Part shown: piece by piece, positions 1 through 5,744 of the stretch
Layout of the letters: the number at the start of each line of letters is the position of its first letter
How positions within the stretch are numbered: position 1 is the stretch's first letter
DNA from: JACMNW01 sp031402355
GTDB taxonomy: Bacteria; Pseudomonadota; Alphaproteobacteria; Rhodobacterales; Rhodobacteraceae
Assembly: GCA_031402355.1 (NCBI GenBank)
Contig: JANNSG010000020.1
Location: forward strand, 1 to 13,092
DNA: 13,092 nucleotides
Direction of reading: 5' to 3'
The notes under the pieces: generated by a model
Databases searched by the model: none
Seen by the model: the letters and a program-made list of their open reading frames with translations, nothing else
Told to the model about the DNA's origin: nothing
Program-made: the position numbers and the translations under genes

Positions 1-96
1 AGGCGCCTTCGTCGTCACGGGTTTCGCTGACGCGGTCCTTCGGTTCTTCATCATCTTCAACTCCAACTGGGGTAAAGATGAGCCGCAAACCCTCCG
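1..96. other. unassigned sequence left of the IS element
   Basis: No gene is supported here. One frame on each strand stays open to the window edge. The minus-strand reading is rich in Asp and Glu and the plus-strand reading is hydrophobic, but neither has a recognisable domain or a visible start. The sequence does not continue the GcvT-like gene that the IS interrupts on its other side, so a simple insertion does not explain this flank. It could be the edge of another decayed mobile element. Confidence 0.4.
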
Positions 97-252
97 CTAC
101 GCAATCATACTAAACTGTTCCATGGGCGCTGATGGCGGACATCCTAGAAGTCGGCGGTTGTTATACCAATCGATCCATTTGAGGGTTTCCCATTCGACCT
201 CGCGCATCGATTTCCATGGGCCGACCTGGTTGATCACTTCGGTTTTGAACAT

Positions 253-295
253 ATGGAGGGGACCGTGGCCCCAGTGGGGCCGCGTAAGCCCCGGA
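253..295. repeat. 43 bp GC-rich palindromic insertion in orfB
   Basis: This is a different small insertion. It separates the catalytic-Glu segment (ALAECVI) from the FKTEV segment of OrfB and causes a frameshift. It contains a perfect GGCCCC-AGT-GGGGCC hairpin with further GGGG/CCCC arms outside. ATGGA occurs at 253-257 and again at 296-300, consistent with a 5 bp target duplication. Deleting 43 bp restores a contiguous IS3 OrfB reading (AECVIHMFKTEV). Its sequence is unlike copies A-D. Confidence 0.7.
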
Positions 296-610
296 ATGGA
301 TGACACATTCGGCTAGTGCACTGTCATAGGCGTCACCAACGGTGCCGACTGAAAGGTCGATCTCGGCCTCGGCGAGGCGCTCGGTGTATTTGATCGACAA
401 ATATTGAGATCCACGGTCGGAATGCTGCACCAAGCCCTTGTTATCCGGTGTCTTTCTTTGCCAAATCGCCTGATCCAGCGCATCAAGCACGAACTGGGTC
501 TTCATCGATGTCGAGGCACGCCAGCCGACAATACGACGCGCAAAGACGTCGATCACGAAGGCCACATAGAATGTTCCTGACCACGTGGGTACGTAGGTAA
601 AGTCGCTCGC

Positions 611-646
611 CATTGTTCTTGAACCAATGGCGCACACTGGCTCGCC
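611..646 (-). repeat. palindromic insertion repeat, copy A (36 bp)
   Basis: This 36 bp insertion lies in the orfB catalytic domain, between the Trp codon and the Ala-Ser-Asp codons that in relatives follow one another almost directly. It adds 12 in-frame codons (GEPVCAIGSRTM). On the minus strand it has left arm GCCAGTG, core GCGCCATTGGTTCAAG and right arm CAATGGC, which pair with one mismatch. GGCGAGC flanks both sides, as expected for a target duplication. Its core matches copies B, C and D. Confidence 0.85.
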
Positions 647-988
647 CCACAGTTTGTTCGGCCGATCCGCCATGAACAGACGGTTCACCTTGTCATCAGG
701 GCACGGCAAAGACGTATCCGGGTGCGTCGTGATAACCTTTTTGCCCCGAACCACGCCCCTGATGCCCAGACGGCGCACCAAACGTTCCACGGCGCAGCGG
801 GCAGCAGCTTCACCCTGCCGTCGCAAGACATGCCAGATCTTCCGCGCGCCATAGAGTTTGCGGTTGGCATCCCAGGCCGCGTCGATCTTGACACTCAGGG
901 CCGCATCCGACTTGGCCCGGGCCGAGGCCCGATCAGGATCATGCACGATGGTGCGCCGGTCATAGTAGGTCGATGGGGCGAACTGCGT

Positions 989-1024
989 TCGCGGGTTCAC
1001 TCGGACCAATGGCGTTCACCCGCT
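989..1024 (-). repeat. palindromic insertion repeat, copy B (36 bp)
   Basis: This 36 bp insertion lies near the OrfB N-terminus, between EPICRV and the QFAPSTYY segment. It preserves the frame but contributes a TGA stop. The core (CGCCATTGGTCCGAG on the minus strand) matches the other copies. The arms differ: GCGGGT and ACCCGC, still perfectly complementary (plus strand 991-996 with 1018-1023). Flanks are GTGAGC and GCGAAC. Confidence 0.8.
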
Positions 1025-1131
1025 CACCCTGCAGATCGGCTCGACCCCATACATCTCGCGATGTTCATCAATGAAAGCGGTCATTTGCGGAACGGGCGGT
1101 CGAGCTCCGCCTGAGCAAAATACGCGTTCGC

Positions 1132-1169
1132 CAGTGGGCTTGAACCAATGGCGCCTGCACTGGCTCACC
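1132..1169 (-). repeat. palindromic insertion repeat, copy C (38 bp)
   Basis: This 38 bp insertion lies in the 3' part of orfA, between the ILRK and AYFAQAELD segments. Arms GCCAGTG (1130-1136) and CACTGGC (1158-1164) pair perfectly. The minus-strand core GCGCCATTGGTTCAAG is shared with copy A. The left spacer is two bases longer than in A or B. Flanks are GTGAGC and GCGAAC. Confidence 0.85.
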
Positions 1170-1229
1170 CTTCCGCAGTATCTCGTTTGCCTGCCGCAGT
1201 TCCCGGTTCTCGCGTTCAAGCTCGTTCGC

Positions 1230-1266
1230 CATTGGGCTCGAACCAATGGCGCTTCAATGGCTCACT
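1230..1266 (-). repeat. palindromic insertion repeat, copy D (37 bp)
   Basis: This 37 bp insertion in the middle of orfA causes a frameshift. Arms GCCATTG (1228-1234) and CAATGGC (1255-1261) pair perfectly. Because the core also carries CCAATGGC, two alternative hairpins are possible. Minus-strand core: GCGCCATTGGTTCGAG. Flanks are GTGAGC and GCGAAC. It lies only about 60 bp from copy C. Confidence 0.85.
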
Positions 1267-1548
1267 CCGCGCAATCTCGACGCTGGTAGGTCCCGGCCAT
1301 TCGCCGCCATCGCGCTGGACCTGTCGCATCCAGACGCGAAGACTGTCCGGCGAACAGCCCAATTTACCCGCGATCGCTGTCAGCGCTGCAGCTTCGCTTT
1401 GATACTCATCGCGGTGTTCCATCGCCAGCCGCACCGCGCGTTCGCGCAACTCAGGTGAATACGGCTTCGAAGTCTTCTTCTTTGATGTCTGTTCCATAAC
1501 GGGCAATTCTCCGAAAGTTTTGCCCTCCGGTAAACCCGGGGCAGTTCA

Positions 1549-2290
1549 CTGGTCTGAGAAGCGGCGATGGTGACGATCAGGAACGATGTCTCCGAAAGGC
1601 GCGTGATGGTGACATCGGCCTCAATCCTGCCCCAGTCATTCCGCCATTGGGTATAAACAACCTTGCCCACGGCGACGTCGCATTGATTGGCGGAAACGCG
1701 GTTCAACACCGCAAGTGCATCGTTGCCACCAAGCCGGAACTTGACGAAGCAGCTGTGATCGAAAACGGTCACATGGCTGGCTGTGTTCAGGCATTCGGCC
1801 CGGGTATCCTCGAACCAGCTTGGCTTGCCGTAAGAATATCCAAACTCGGTCGACCGTCCTTTGGCTGCAAAAAAGCCGGGCCGTTCATAGCCGACTATTT
1901 CCGTCATGGCTTCGCCCTGTGCCAGCAAGCGGTCGTGGAACGGGCTGCGCCGGACGCCACGCGCGGTTTCATATTGCCTACTTGGCCAGTGCATCTGATA
2001 GAGCAAGCCCAAGGTTTCCTTGGTGCGATCAAACAGATAGTTCGTATTAGACTGAAAAGGCTGCATCCGACGGACATCGACGGCATTCAATTCTGAAGGC
2101 GCGTGGCCGTCATGCACCTAGGCGGCCAAAGCTTTGCCAACACCACCCGACGACAGAATTCCGATAGAATTGAACCCACAGGCGCAGAAGAGACCTGAAA
2201 CCTCCGGCGTCTCGCCCAGCAGATATCGATCATCCGAGGTGAAACATTCTGGACCATTGAAAAACAGCTGGATAGCAGTCCCAAATTTAA
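1549..2290 (-). pseudogene. FAD-dependent dimethylglycine/sarcosine dehydrogenase-like gene (GcvT end), fragment
   Basis: On the minus strand, translation resembles the end of the FAD domain and the folate-binding GcvT domain of dimethylglycine/sarcosine dehydrogenase-type enzymes, which oxidatively demethylate N-methyl amines. Recognisable segments are QLFFNGPECFTSDDRYLLGE, then CACGFNSIGILSSGGVGKAL, then a GcvT start around RTKETLGLLYQMHWPSRQ, and VFDHSCFVKF. An in-frame TAG at 2118-2120 replaces a residue that is Trp in my recollection of the family. The homology runs straight into the IS terminus at 1548 and the remaining GcvT part is not found on the other side. Upstream of about 2290 the FAD domain is missing or scrambled. 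It is therefore broken at both ends and in the middle. Confidence 0.85.
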
Positions 2291-2610
2291 GGCCCGATCG
2301 CAGCCGTACCAATAGGCCGCACCTGAGGCACTTCTTTCTTTCGGGGGTCAGGTAACCAGTGAAGTTTTGCCAGGCTCTCCGAGGCGCCAGCGCAACTGAC
2401 AGCGTCACTTCAGGTGTGGCCCACGCAAGTACCAGCAAGCGGGCGGCTTCGCGGTTCGACGAACCAGGTTGTCACATGACGCGAGATTGTTCCGCTGATC
2501 GAAGCACTGAATTGCGGATGGCGAATATACCCGACAACGATCGTAGCAATTAGCTTCCTTTCAGTTGGCGCGGGATGGTCCCGCAGGCCAGTCTGAACAG
2601 GAAAACCACC
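2291..2610. other. intergenic stretch upstream of the CMD gene
   Basis: No gene is supported. A minus-strand open frame continues from the pseudogene to about 2438 but loses resemblance to the FAD domain. The only clear structures are a short palindrome ACGATCGT near 2537-2544 and the leader hairpin at 2570-2584. The promoter of the downstream plus-strand pair probably lies here, but I see no convincing -35/-10 pair. Confidence 0.4.
2570..2584 (+). promoter_or_regulatory. leader hairpin upstream of the CMD gene
   Basis: GCGGGA-TGG-TCCCGC is a perfect 6 bp stem with a 3-base loop, ending 26 bases before the ATG at 2611. No T-tract follows, so it is not an intrinsic terminator. It may stabilise or modulate the mRNA leader; the role is inferred only from position. 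Confidence 0.35.
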
Positions 2611-3159
2611 ATGTCGCGTCTCAACACTCCGGTCAGCATCGAGGCCTCACCAGCCGGATCCCAAATGCTTCTCGAAGCCGTGAAAAAGCAGTTCGGCGTT
2701 GTGCCGAACCTTTTCCGGGTGGTCGGCAATTCCCCCGCAGCGCTGGAGGGCTATCTTAGCCTGAACGGTGCGCTGGGCAAAGGCGCGATTGACGCCAAGA
2801 CCCGCGAGCGGATTGCGCTTGCCGTGGCTGAAATCAACGGCTGCGACTATTGCCTTTCGGCGCACAGCTATATTGGCGCGAACCTGGCCAAGCTGGACGA
2901 GGCCGAGATTCTGGCCAACCGTCGTGGCATGTCGACCGACACCAAGGCTGATGCCGCCGTGCGCTTTGCCGTCTCGGTGACGAAAGCCCGCGGTCATGTC
3001 GCAAGCGCCGAAGTAGAGGCTGTCCGGGCGGCTGGCTTCACCGATGCGGAGATCGTCGAGATCGTGCTGCATGTCGCGCTGAACACGTTGACCAACTACG
3101 TCAACAATGTCGCCGAGACGGCTATCGACTTCCCCGTGGCAAAATCTCTGGCCGCTTGA
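2611..3159 (+). CDS. carboxymuconolactone decarboxylase (AhpD-like) family protein
   Basis: This 182-residue protein belongs to the CMD/AhpD-like superfamily, in the branch usually named peroxidase-related or alkylhydroperoxidase-like. The diagnostic helix is ALAVAEINGCDYCLSAHSYI: Glu74, the CxxC pair Cys78 and Cys81, and His85, the redox-active set of AhpD. The ATG at 2611 is chosen because CAGGA stands about 9 bases upstream and the residues before it read into non-coding sequence. The protein is probably cytoplasmic. The next gene, encoding an exported YHS protein, starts 36 bases downstream on the same strand, so the two are likely co-transcribed. The CxxC-xxx-H layout supports peroxidase-type thiol chemistry rather than true carboxymuconolactone decarboxylation; the substrate cannot be read from the sequence. 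Confidence 0.9.
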   Translation: MSRLNTPVSIEASPAGSQMLLEAVKKQFGVVPNLFRVVGNSPAALEGYLSLNGALGKGAIDAKTRERIALAVAEINGCDYCLSAHSYIGANLAKLDEAEILANRRGMSTDTKADAAVRFAVSVTKARGHVASAEVEAVRAAGFTDAEIVEIVLHVALNTLTNYVNNVAETAIDFPVAKSLAA

Positions 3160-3195
3160 TCCCCCTTTTCCCTTATCAATCAAAGGACTTCCAAA

Positions 3196-3699
3196 ATGAA
3201 ACCGATGCTTTCCAACCCGTTCCGCCACAGCGCCTTTGTGCTGGCGACCGCGTTCCTGGTAGGAGCCATGCTGCCCGCCCTTGCCTATAACGTCACTTCG
3301 AACGCCGCGATCAACGTCGATGCGAAGGGCGTGATCCTGCGCGGTGTCGATGCGACCTCTTATGCCGCGGGAGGTGCCCCTGTTGCCGGGTCTGCCGATT
3401 TTGCAGCCGAGGTGGGCGGTGCCACATACCTCTTTGCCACTGCCGCGGCGCGCGACAGTTTCGTGGCGGCCCCAGCGACATTTGAGCCCGCCTTTGGCGG
3501 CTTCTGTGCAGTCGGCGCTGCCTTGGGCAAAAAACTCGACGGCGATCCTGCGATCTTCCGCAATTTTGAAGGAAAGCTTTATCTGTTTGTCTCGCAAGAC
3601 GCTGTGGCGCTGTGGGACAAGGACCCCATCGGCACGCTGGCCAAAGCCAATGCGAACTGGCCCGGCATCGCTGACAAGACCCCCGCCTCGTTGGAATAG
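3196..3699 (+). CDS. exported YHS-domain protein
   Basis: This 167-residue protein has an N-terminal signal peptide (basic start, hydrophobic stretch about 12-27, likely cleavage after ALA30). The rest matches the YHS-domain family: GVDATSYAAGGAPVAGSADF, GGATYLFATAAARDSF, FGGFCAVGAALGKKLDGDP and GKLYLFVSQDAVALWDKDP, then the typical NANWPGI ending. YHS domains are often associated with metal binding; the single conserved Cys104 lies in the GGFC segment. The family's usual GYDPVAYF-like opening is GVDATSYA here, a mild divergence. An AAGGA Shine-Dalgarno sequence supports ATG 3196. It probably acts in the periplasm. It lies 36 bases after the CMD gene. A strong hairpin at 3736-3760 follows. 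Confidence 0.88.
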   Translation: MKPMLSNPFRHSAFVLATAFLVGAMLPALAYNVTSNAAINVDAKGVILRGVDATSYAAGGAPVAGSADFAAEVGGATYLFATAAARDSFVAAPATFEPAFGGFCAVGAALGKKLDGDPAIFRNFEGKLYLFVSQDAVALWDKDPIGTLAKANANWPGIADKTPASLE

Positions 3700-3735
3700 C
3701 CGCCAAGGGCCGGTCCAGCGGCATCCTCGTCCGAT

Positions 3736-3760
3736 CCCAGGGCAACTATGGTTGCCCGGG
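3736..3760 (+). terminator. strong hairpin after the YHS gene
   Basis: CCCAGGGCAAC and GTTGCCCGGGG form a 7 bp perfect stem, extended by three more pairs across one mismatch, with a TATG loop. It is followed by GATTTCTT, a poor T-tract. It lies 36 bases after the YHS stop and about 50 before fabB, so it is probably a weak terminator or processing site between the two units. Confidence 0.5.
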
Positions 3761-3812
3761 GATTTCTTGCAAAACCAGTCTGGGCACCACCCGGACCACG
3801 AAAGGGAACACC

Positions 3813-5042
3813 ATGCGCCGGGTCGTCGTCACCGGAATGGGCATTGTCTCGAGTATCGGAAATTCGCTGGATGCGGTTGAATCCGCGCTGCGTGCGGGCA
3901 GGTCTGGCATCAGTTTTGCCCCGGACTATTCCGAGCACGGCTTTCGTTGTCAGGTTCACGGGGTGCCCGAGATTGCCCTAGCCGACCATATCGACAAGCG
4001 CGACCTGCGCTTCATGGGTGACGGGGCGGCGTATAACTTCATCGCGATGGTGCAGGCGATCAAGGATGCAGGGCTGGAACCGGGCGATGTGTCGAATGAG
4101 CGGACCGGCCTGATCATGGGCTCGGGCGGACCATCAACCAAGTCCTTCTACCGCGCCCATACCATCGTGCGCGAGACCGGCAGTCCGAAACGGATGGGGC
4201 CATTCATGGTCACAAAGGGCATGTCGTCGTCCAATTCTGCCTGCCTGGCCACGCCGTTCCGGATTCAGGGTGTGAACTATTCGATCAGCAGCGCCTGTGC
4301 GACTTCGGCGCATTGCATCGGCAGCGGTGCCGAGCAAATTCAGTATGGCAAACAGGACATCGTCTTTGCCGGAGGGGGCGAGGAGGTAGACTGGACGCTG
4401 TCGTGCTTGTTCGACGCGATGGGGGCGATGTCTTCGAAATACAACGATACGCCGCAGACCGCCTCACGGTCGTATGACGCGACGCGGGATGGGTTTGTGA
4501 TCGCGGGCGGCGGGGGTGTTCTGGTTCTGGAAGAACTGGACCATGCCCGCGCACGGGGTGCTAAGATTTACGGTGAGATCACCGGCTATGGCGCAACTTC
4601 GGACGGCCACGACATGGTAGCGCCGAATGGCAAAGGGGGTGAGCGGGCGATGCGGCTGGCGATGTCCACGCTGTCGCCAGATCGCCGGGTGGATTACATC
4701 AACAGCCACGGCACATCGACGCAGATCGGCGACATCACCGAGGTTGACGCGATCCGCCGCGTCTTTGGCCGGGGCCTGACTCCGCCGATTTCATCAACCA
4801 AACCGCTGACCGGCCATTCGCTGGGCGCGGCTGGGGTGCAGGAGGCGATCTATTCCCTGCTGATGATGAAAAGTGGCTTCATCGCGGCATCGGCAAATAT
4901 CGCCACACTGGACCCGGCCTTTGACGAAGGCGAGATCCTGATGGCCTTGCGCGAAGGTGTCGCTATTGACACCTTCCTGTCCAACTCCTTCGGCTTTGGC
5001 GGCACGAATGCCACGCTGGCGATCAGCAGGTTCCATGATTGA
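3813..5042 (+). CDS. fabB: beta-ketoacyl-ACP synthase I (FabB type)
   Basis: This 409-residue protein carries out decarboxylative Claisen condensation of acyl-enzyme with malonyl-ACP in fatty acid elongation. It matches the E. coli FabB sequence I recall along its full length and in size. The catalytic set is present: nucleophile Cys162 in SISSACATSAHCIG, His299 in NSHGTST, Lys330 in SSTKPLTG and His335 in TGHSLGAAG, plus the C-terminal SNSFGFGGTNATL. GVNYSISSACATSAHCIG points to KAS I rather than FabF. The start has a good ribosome site (AAAGGGA, 5 bases before ATG). There is no fabA or fabI next door; the preceding genes are CMD and YHS, and a convergent TetR gene ends 9 bases downstream. 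It could be the housekeeping enzyme or an additional copy. Confidence 0.92.
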   Translation: MRRVVVTGMGIVSSIGNSLDAVESALRAGRSGISFAPDYSEHGFRCQVHGVPEIALADHIDKRDLRFMGDGAAYNFIAMVQAIKDAGLEPGDVSNERTGLIMGSGGPSTKSFYRAHTIVRETGSPKRMGPFMVTKGMSSSNSACLATPFRIQGVNYSISSACATSAHCIGSGAEQIQYGKQDIVFAGGGEEVDWTLSCLFDAMGAMSSKYNDTPQTASRSYDATRDGFVIAGGGGVLVLEELDHARARGAKIYGEITGYGATSDGHDMVAPNGKGGERAMRLAMSTLSPDRRVDYINSHGTSTQIGDITEVDAIRRVFGRGLTPPISSTKPLTGHSLGAAGVQEAIYSLLMMKSGFIAASANIATLDPAFDEGEILMALREGVAIDTFLSNSFGFGGTNATLAISRFHD

Positions 5043-5051
5043 AAGGCGGTC

Positions 5052-5663
5052 CTAACGGTCCGATCGTTCCGGCCAGGTCGCAACCGCCACATCCGCCACG
5101 GCCAAAAGCTCGGCGGTGGTCAGCCCATCACGGGCCAGCATCGACAGACCGGCAATGACCGTTGCCAGATAGTTGGCCAGTGCGGTCAAGTCAGTGCCTT
5201 GGGGCAGCTGATCGCGGTCTACCTCCAGCCGGTCCAGAAACAACCGCCGCGTTGCCGCGCGCCGGTTGGCCACGCCTTGCGCGATGCCCGCCTGATCCGG
5301 CGCATGGGCCGGCATGCCGAGCGAGATCATGCAGCCTTTGGGATGCCTTTCCCCAGTCAAGAGCCGCGCCCAATCCTGCATAAGCGCCGTGATCGCCCGC
5401 TTCAGGTTCGGCGAGCCATCAAGTTCGCGCAGCAGCGACCAACCGAAGGTTTCGGCATAGCGGTCAAGGACGCGGTCATACAGCGCCTCTTTCGATCCGA
5501 AGGCCGCATAGACGCTTGGCGGCGTCAGGCCCATGACTTCGGTCAGATCCTTGATCGAGGTGCCCTCATAGCTGCGCTCCCAGAACAGGCGGGTTGCGGC
5601 GTCGAGCACTTCGGCTTCGTCAAAAGCGCGCGGGCGGCCGCGCGGGCGGGACTCTTTTTTCAT
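5052..5663 (-). CDS. TetR/AcrR-family transcriptional regulator
   Basis: This 203-residue TetR-family repressor has an N-terminal helix-turn-helix at about 12-62 (AFDEAEVLDAATRLFWERSY, TSIKDLTEVMGLTPPSVYAA, FGSKEALYDRVLDRY). The rest is the helical ligand-binding domain. Cys111 sits in HPKGCMIS, the position where several redox- or electrophile-responsive TetR proteins such as NemR place a reactive Cys. ATG 5663 is preferred; a GTG in frame at 5672 would add three residues. No Shine-Dalgarno sequence precedes the ATG, and an AT-rich -10-like element (about 5673-5679) lies so close that the transcript may be leaderless. It is divergent from the dehydrogenase gene at 5745, its likely target, and a perfect palindrome covers its own start codon, which suggests autorepression. 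Confidence 0.9.
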   Translation of the reverse strand: MKKESRPRGRPRAFDEAEVLDAATRLFWERSYEGTSIKDLTEVMGLTPPSVYAAFGSKEALYDRVLDRYAETFGWSLLRELDGSPNLKRAITALMQDWARLLTGERHPKGCMISLGMPAHAPDQAGIAQGVANRRAATRRLFLDRLEVDRDQLPQGTDLTALANYLATVIAGLSMLARDGLTTAELLAVADVAVATWPERSDR

Positions 5664-5675
5664 AGTGATCACTAT
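5662..5675. promoter_or_regulatory. 14 bp perfect palindrome, probable TetR operator
   Basis: ATAGTGATCACTAT is fully self-complementary and includes the regulator's ATG (minus strand 5663-5661). Size and symmetry fit a TetR-dimer site. Binding here would block the regulator's own transcription start. A related imperfect site, TATCGTTCACTA, lies at 5713-5724 next to the divergent promoter. Confidence 0.65.
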
Positions 5676-5682
5676 ATAATCA

Positions 5683-5724
5683 TTGACGGCGCGGGCAAGA
5701 TCGTTATTTATATATCGTTCACTA
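5683..5724 (+). promoter_or_regulatory. predicted promoter and second operator for the dehydrogenase gene
   Basis: TTGACG (5683-5688) and TATTTA (5705-5710) are separated by 16 bases, a plausible sigma-70 type promoter. The half-site TTCACTA (5718-5724), shared with the palindrome at the TetR start, lies just downstream of the -10, where a repressor would block initiation. TAGGAAG at 5731-5737 serves as the ribosome site for ATG 5745. Confidence 0.5.
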
Positions 5725-5744
5725 CATAAATAGGAAGTCTGACC

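Larger units (their letters stand above)
97..1084 (-). pseudogene. IS3-family transposase OrfB (DDE integrase core), disrupted
   Basis: OrfB is the catalytic half of the IS3 transposase. It starts at ATG 1084 (MTAFIDEHREMYGVEPICRV). The HTH_21 region (KLYGARKIWHVLRRQ) is followed by the rve core. The catalytic triad is visible as Asp in ASDFTYV, Asp in QHSDRGSQY and Glu in ALAEC. Three insertions break it. A 36 bp copy at 989-1024 introduces an in-frame TGA. A 36 bp copy at 611-646 adds 12 codons without shifting the frame. A 43 bp palindrome at 253-295 shifts the frame, after which the C-terminal part (FKTEVINQVGPWKSM... WYNNRRLLG) continues in another frame to a stop at 97-99. The usual IGYIPPAEAE-like tail is missing after RRLLG. 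It is certainly non-functional. Confidence 0.9.
1081..1497 (-). pseudogene. IS3-family transposase OrfA, disrupted
   Basis: OrfA supplies the DNA-binding part of an IS3 transposase. The frame starts at ATG 1497 (MEQTSKKK...), near the IS end, and carries the N-terminal helix-turn-helix of HTH_Tnp_1 proteins, with the expected Ser-Pro-Glu-Leu-Arg and Gly-Cys-Ser-Pro-Asp-Ser-Leu-Arg-Val-Trp segments. A 37 bp palindromic insertion (1230-1266) throws it out of frame and translation stops at 1216. A second, 38 bp insertion (1132-1169) lies further on; 37 plus 38 is a multiple of three, so the OrfA C-terminal frame (AYFAQAELDRPFRK) is back in register and ends at TGA 1083-1081. That stop overlaps the OrfB ATG at 1084 as ATGA, the normal IS3 layout. 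The leucine-zipper segment between the insertions is out of frame. Confidence 0.85.
111..1548 (-). mobile_element. degraded IS3-family insertion sequence
   Basis: The element contains the two overlapping reading frames typical of IS3 elements, orfA (HTH) followed by orfB (DDE integrase core), on the minus strand. Its orfA-proximal end is clear: on the minus strand it begins TGAACTGCCCCGGGT at 1548, directly abutting the GcvT-like pseudogene. The other end is uncertain. A weak match to that terminus (TAAACTGTTCCATGG, 9 of 15 bases) starts at 111, but similarity to the OrfB C-terminus stops near 150 and no matching flanking duplication is visible. Removing the five small palindromic insertions (190 bp) from 111-1548 leaves about 1248 bp, close to the usual IS3 length. 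Both frames are broken, so the element cannot make its own transposase. Confidence 0.8.

Noticed and set aside
111..125. Certain left inverted repeat of the IS
   Set aside because: Only 9 of 15 bases match the other end, no target duplication is visible, and OrfB similarity stops before it. It is kept only as a tentative boundary.
1013..1018. Read-through or recoding of the in-frame TGA in repeat copy B
   Set aside because: The same transposase has frameshifts elsewhere, so decay explains the stop and there is no sign of a recoding signal.
608..1268. The repeats as a CRISPR array
   Set aside because: Spacings are irregular (about 61, 107 and 342 bp), the spacers are transposase coding sequence and no cas gene is present.
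1640..1655. CGCCATTGGG, resembling the core of the palindromic repeat
   Set aside because: It encodes the GcvT-like Gln-Trp-Arg-Asn segment, without arms and without interrupting the frame. Similar short matches near 8091, 9511 and 12776 are also within explained sequence and lack the rest of the element.
2647..3597. 316-codon minus-strand open frame
   Set aside because: It lies antisense to the CMD and YHS genes, which have clear motifs, ribosome sites and family lengths. The antisense reading has no domain and is a product of GC-rich codon use.
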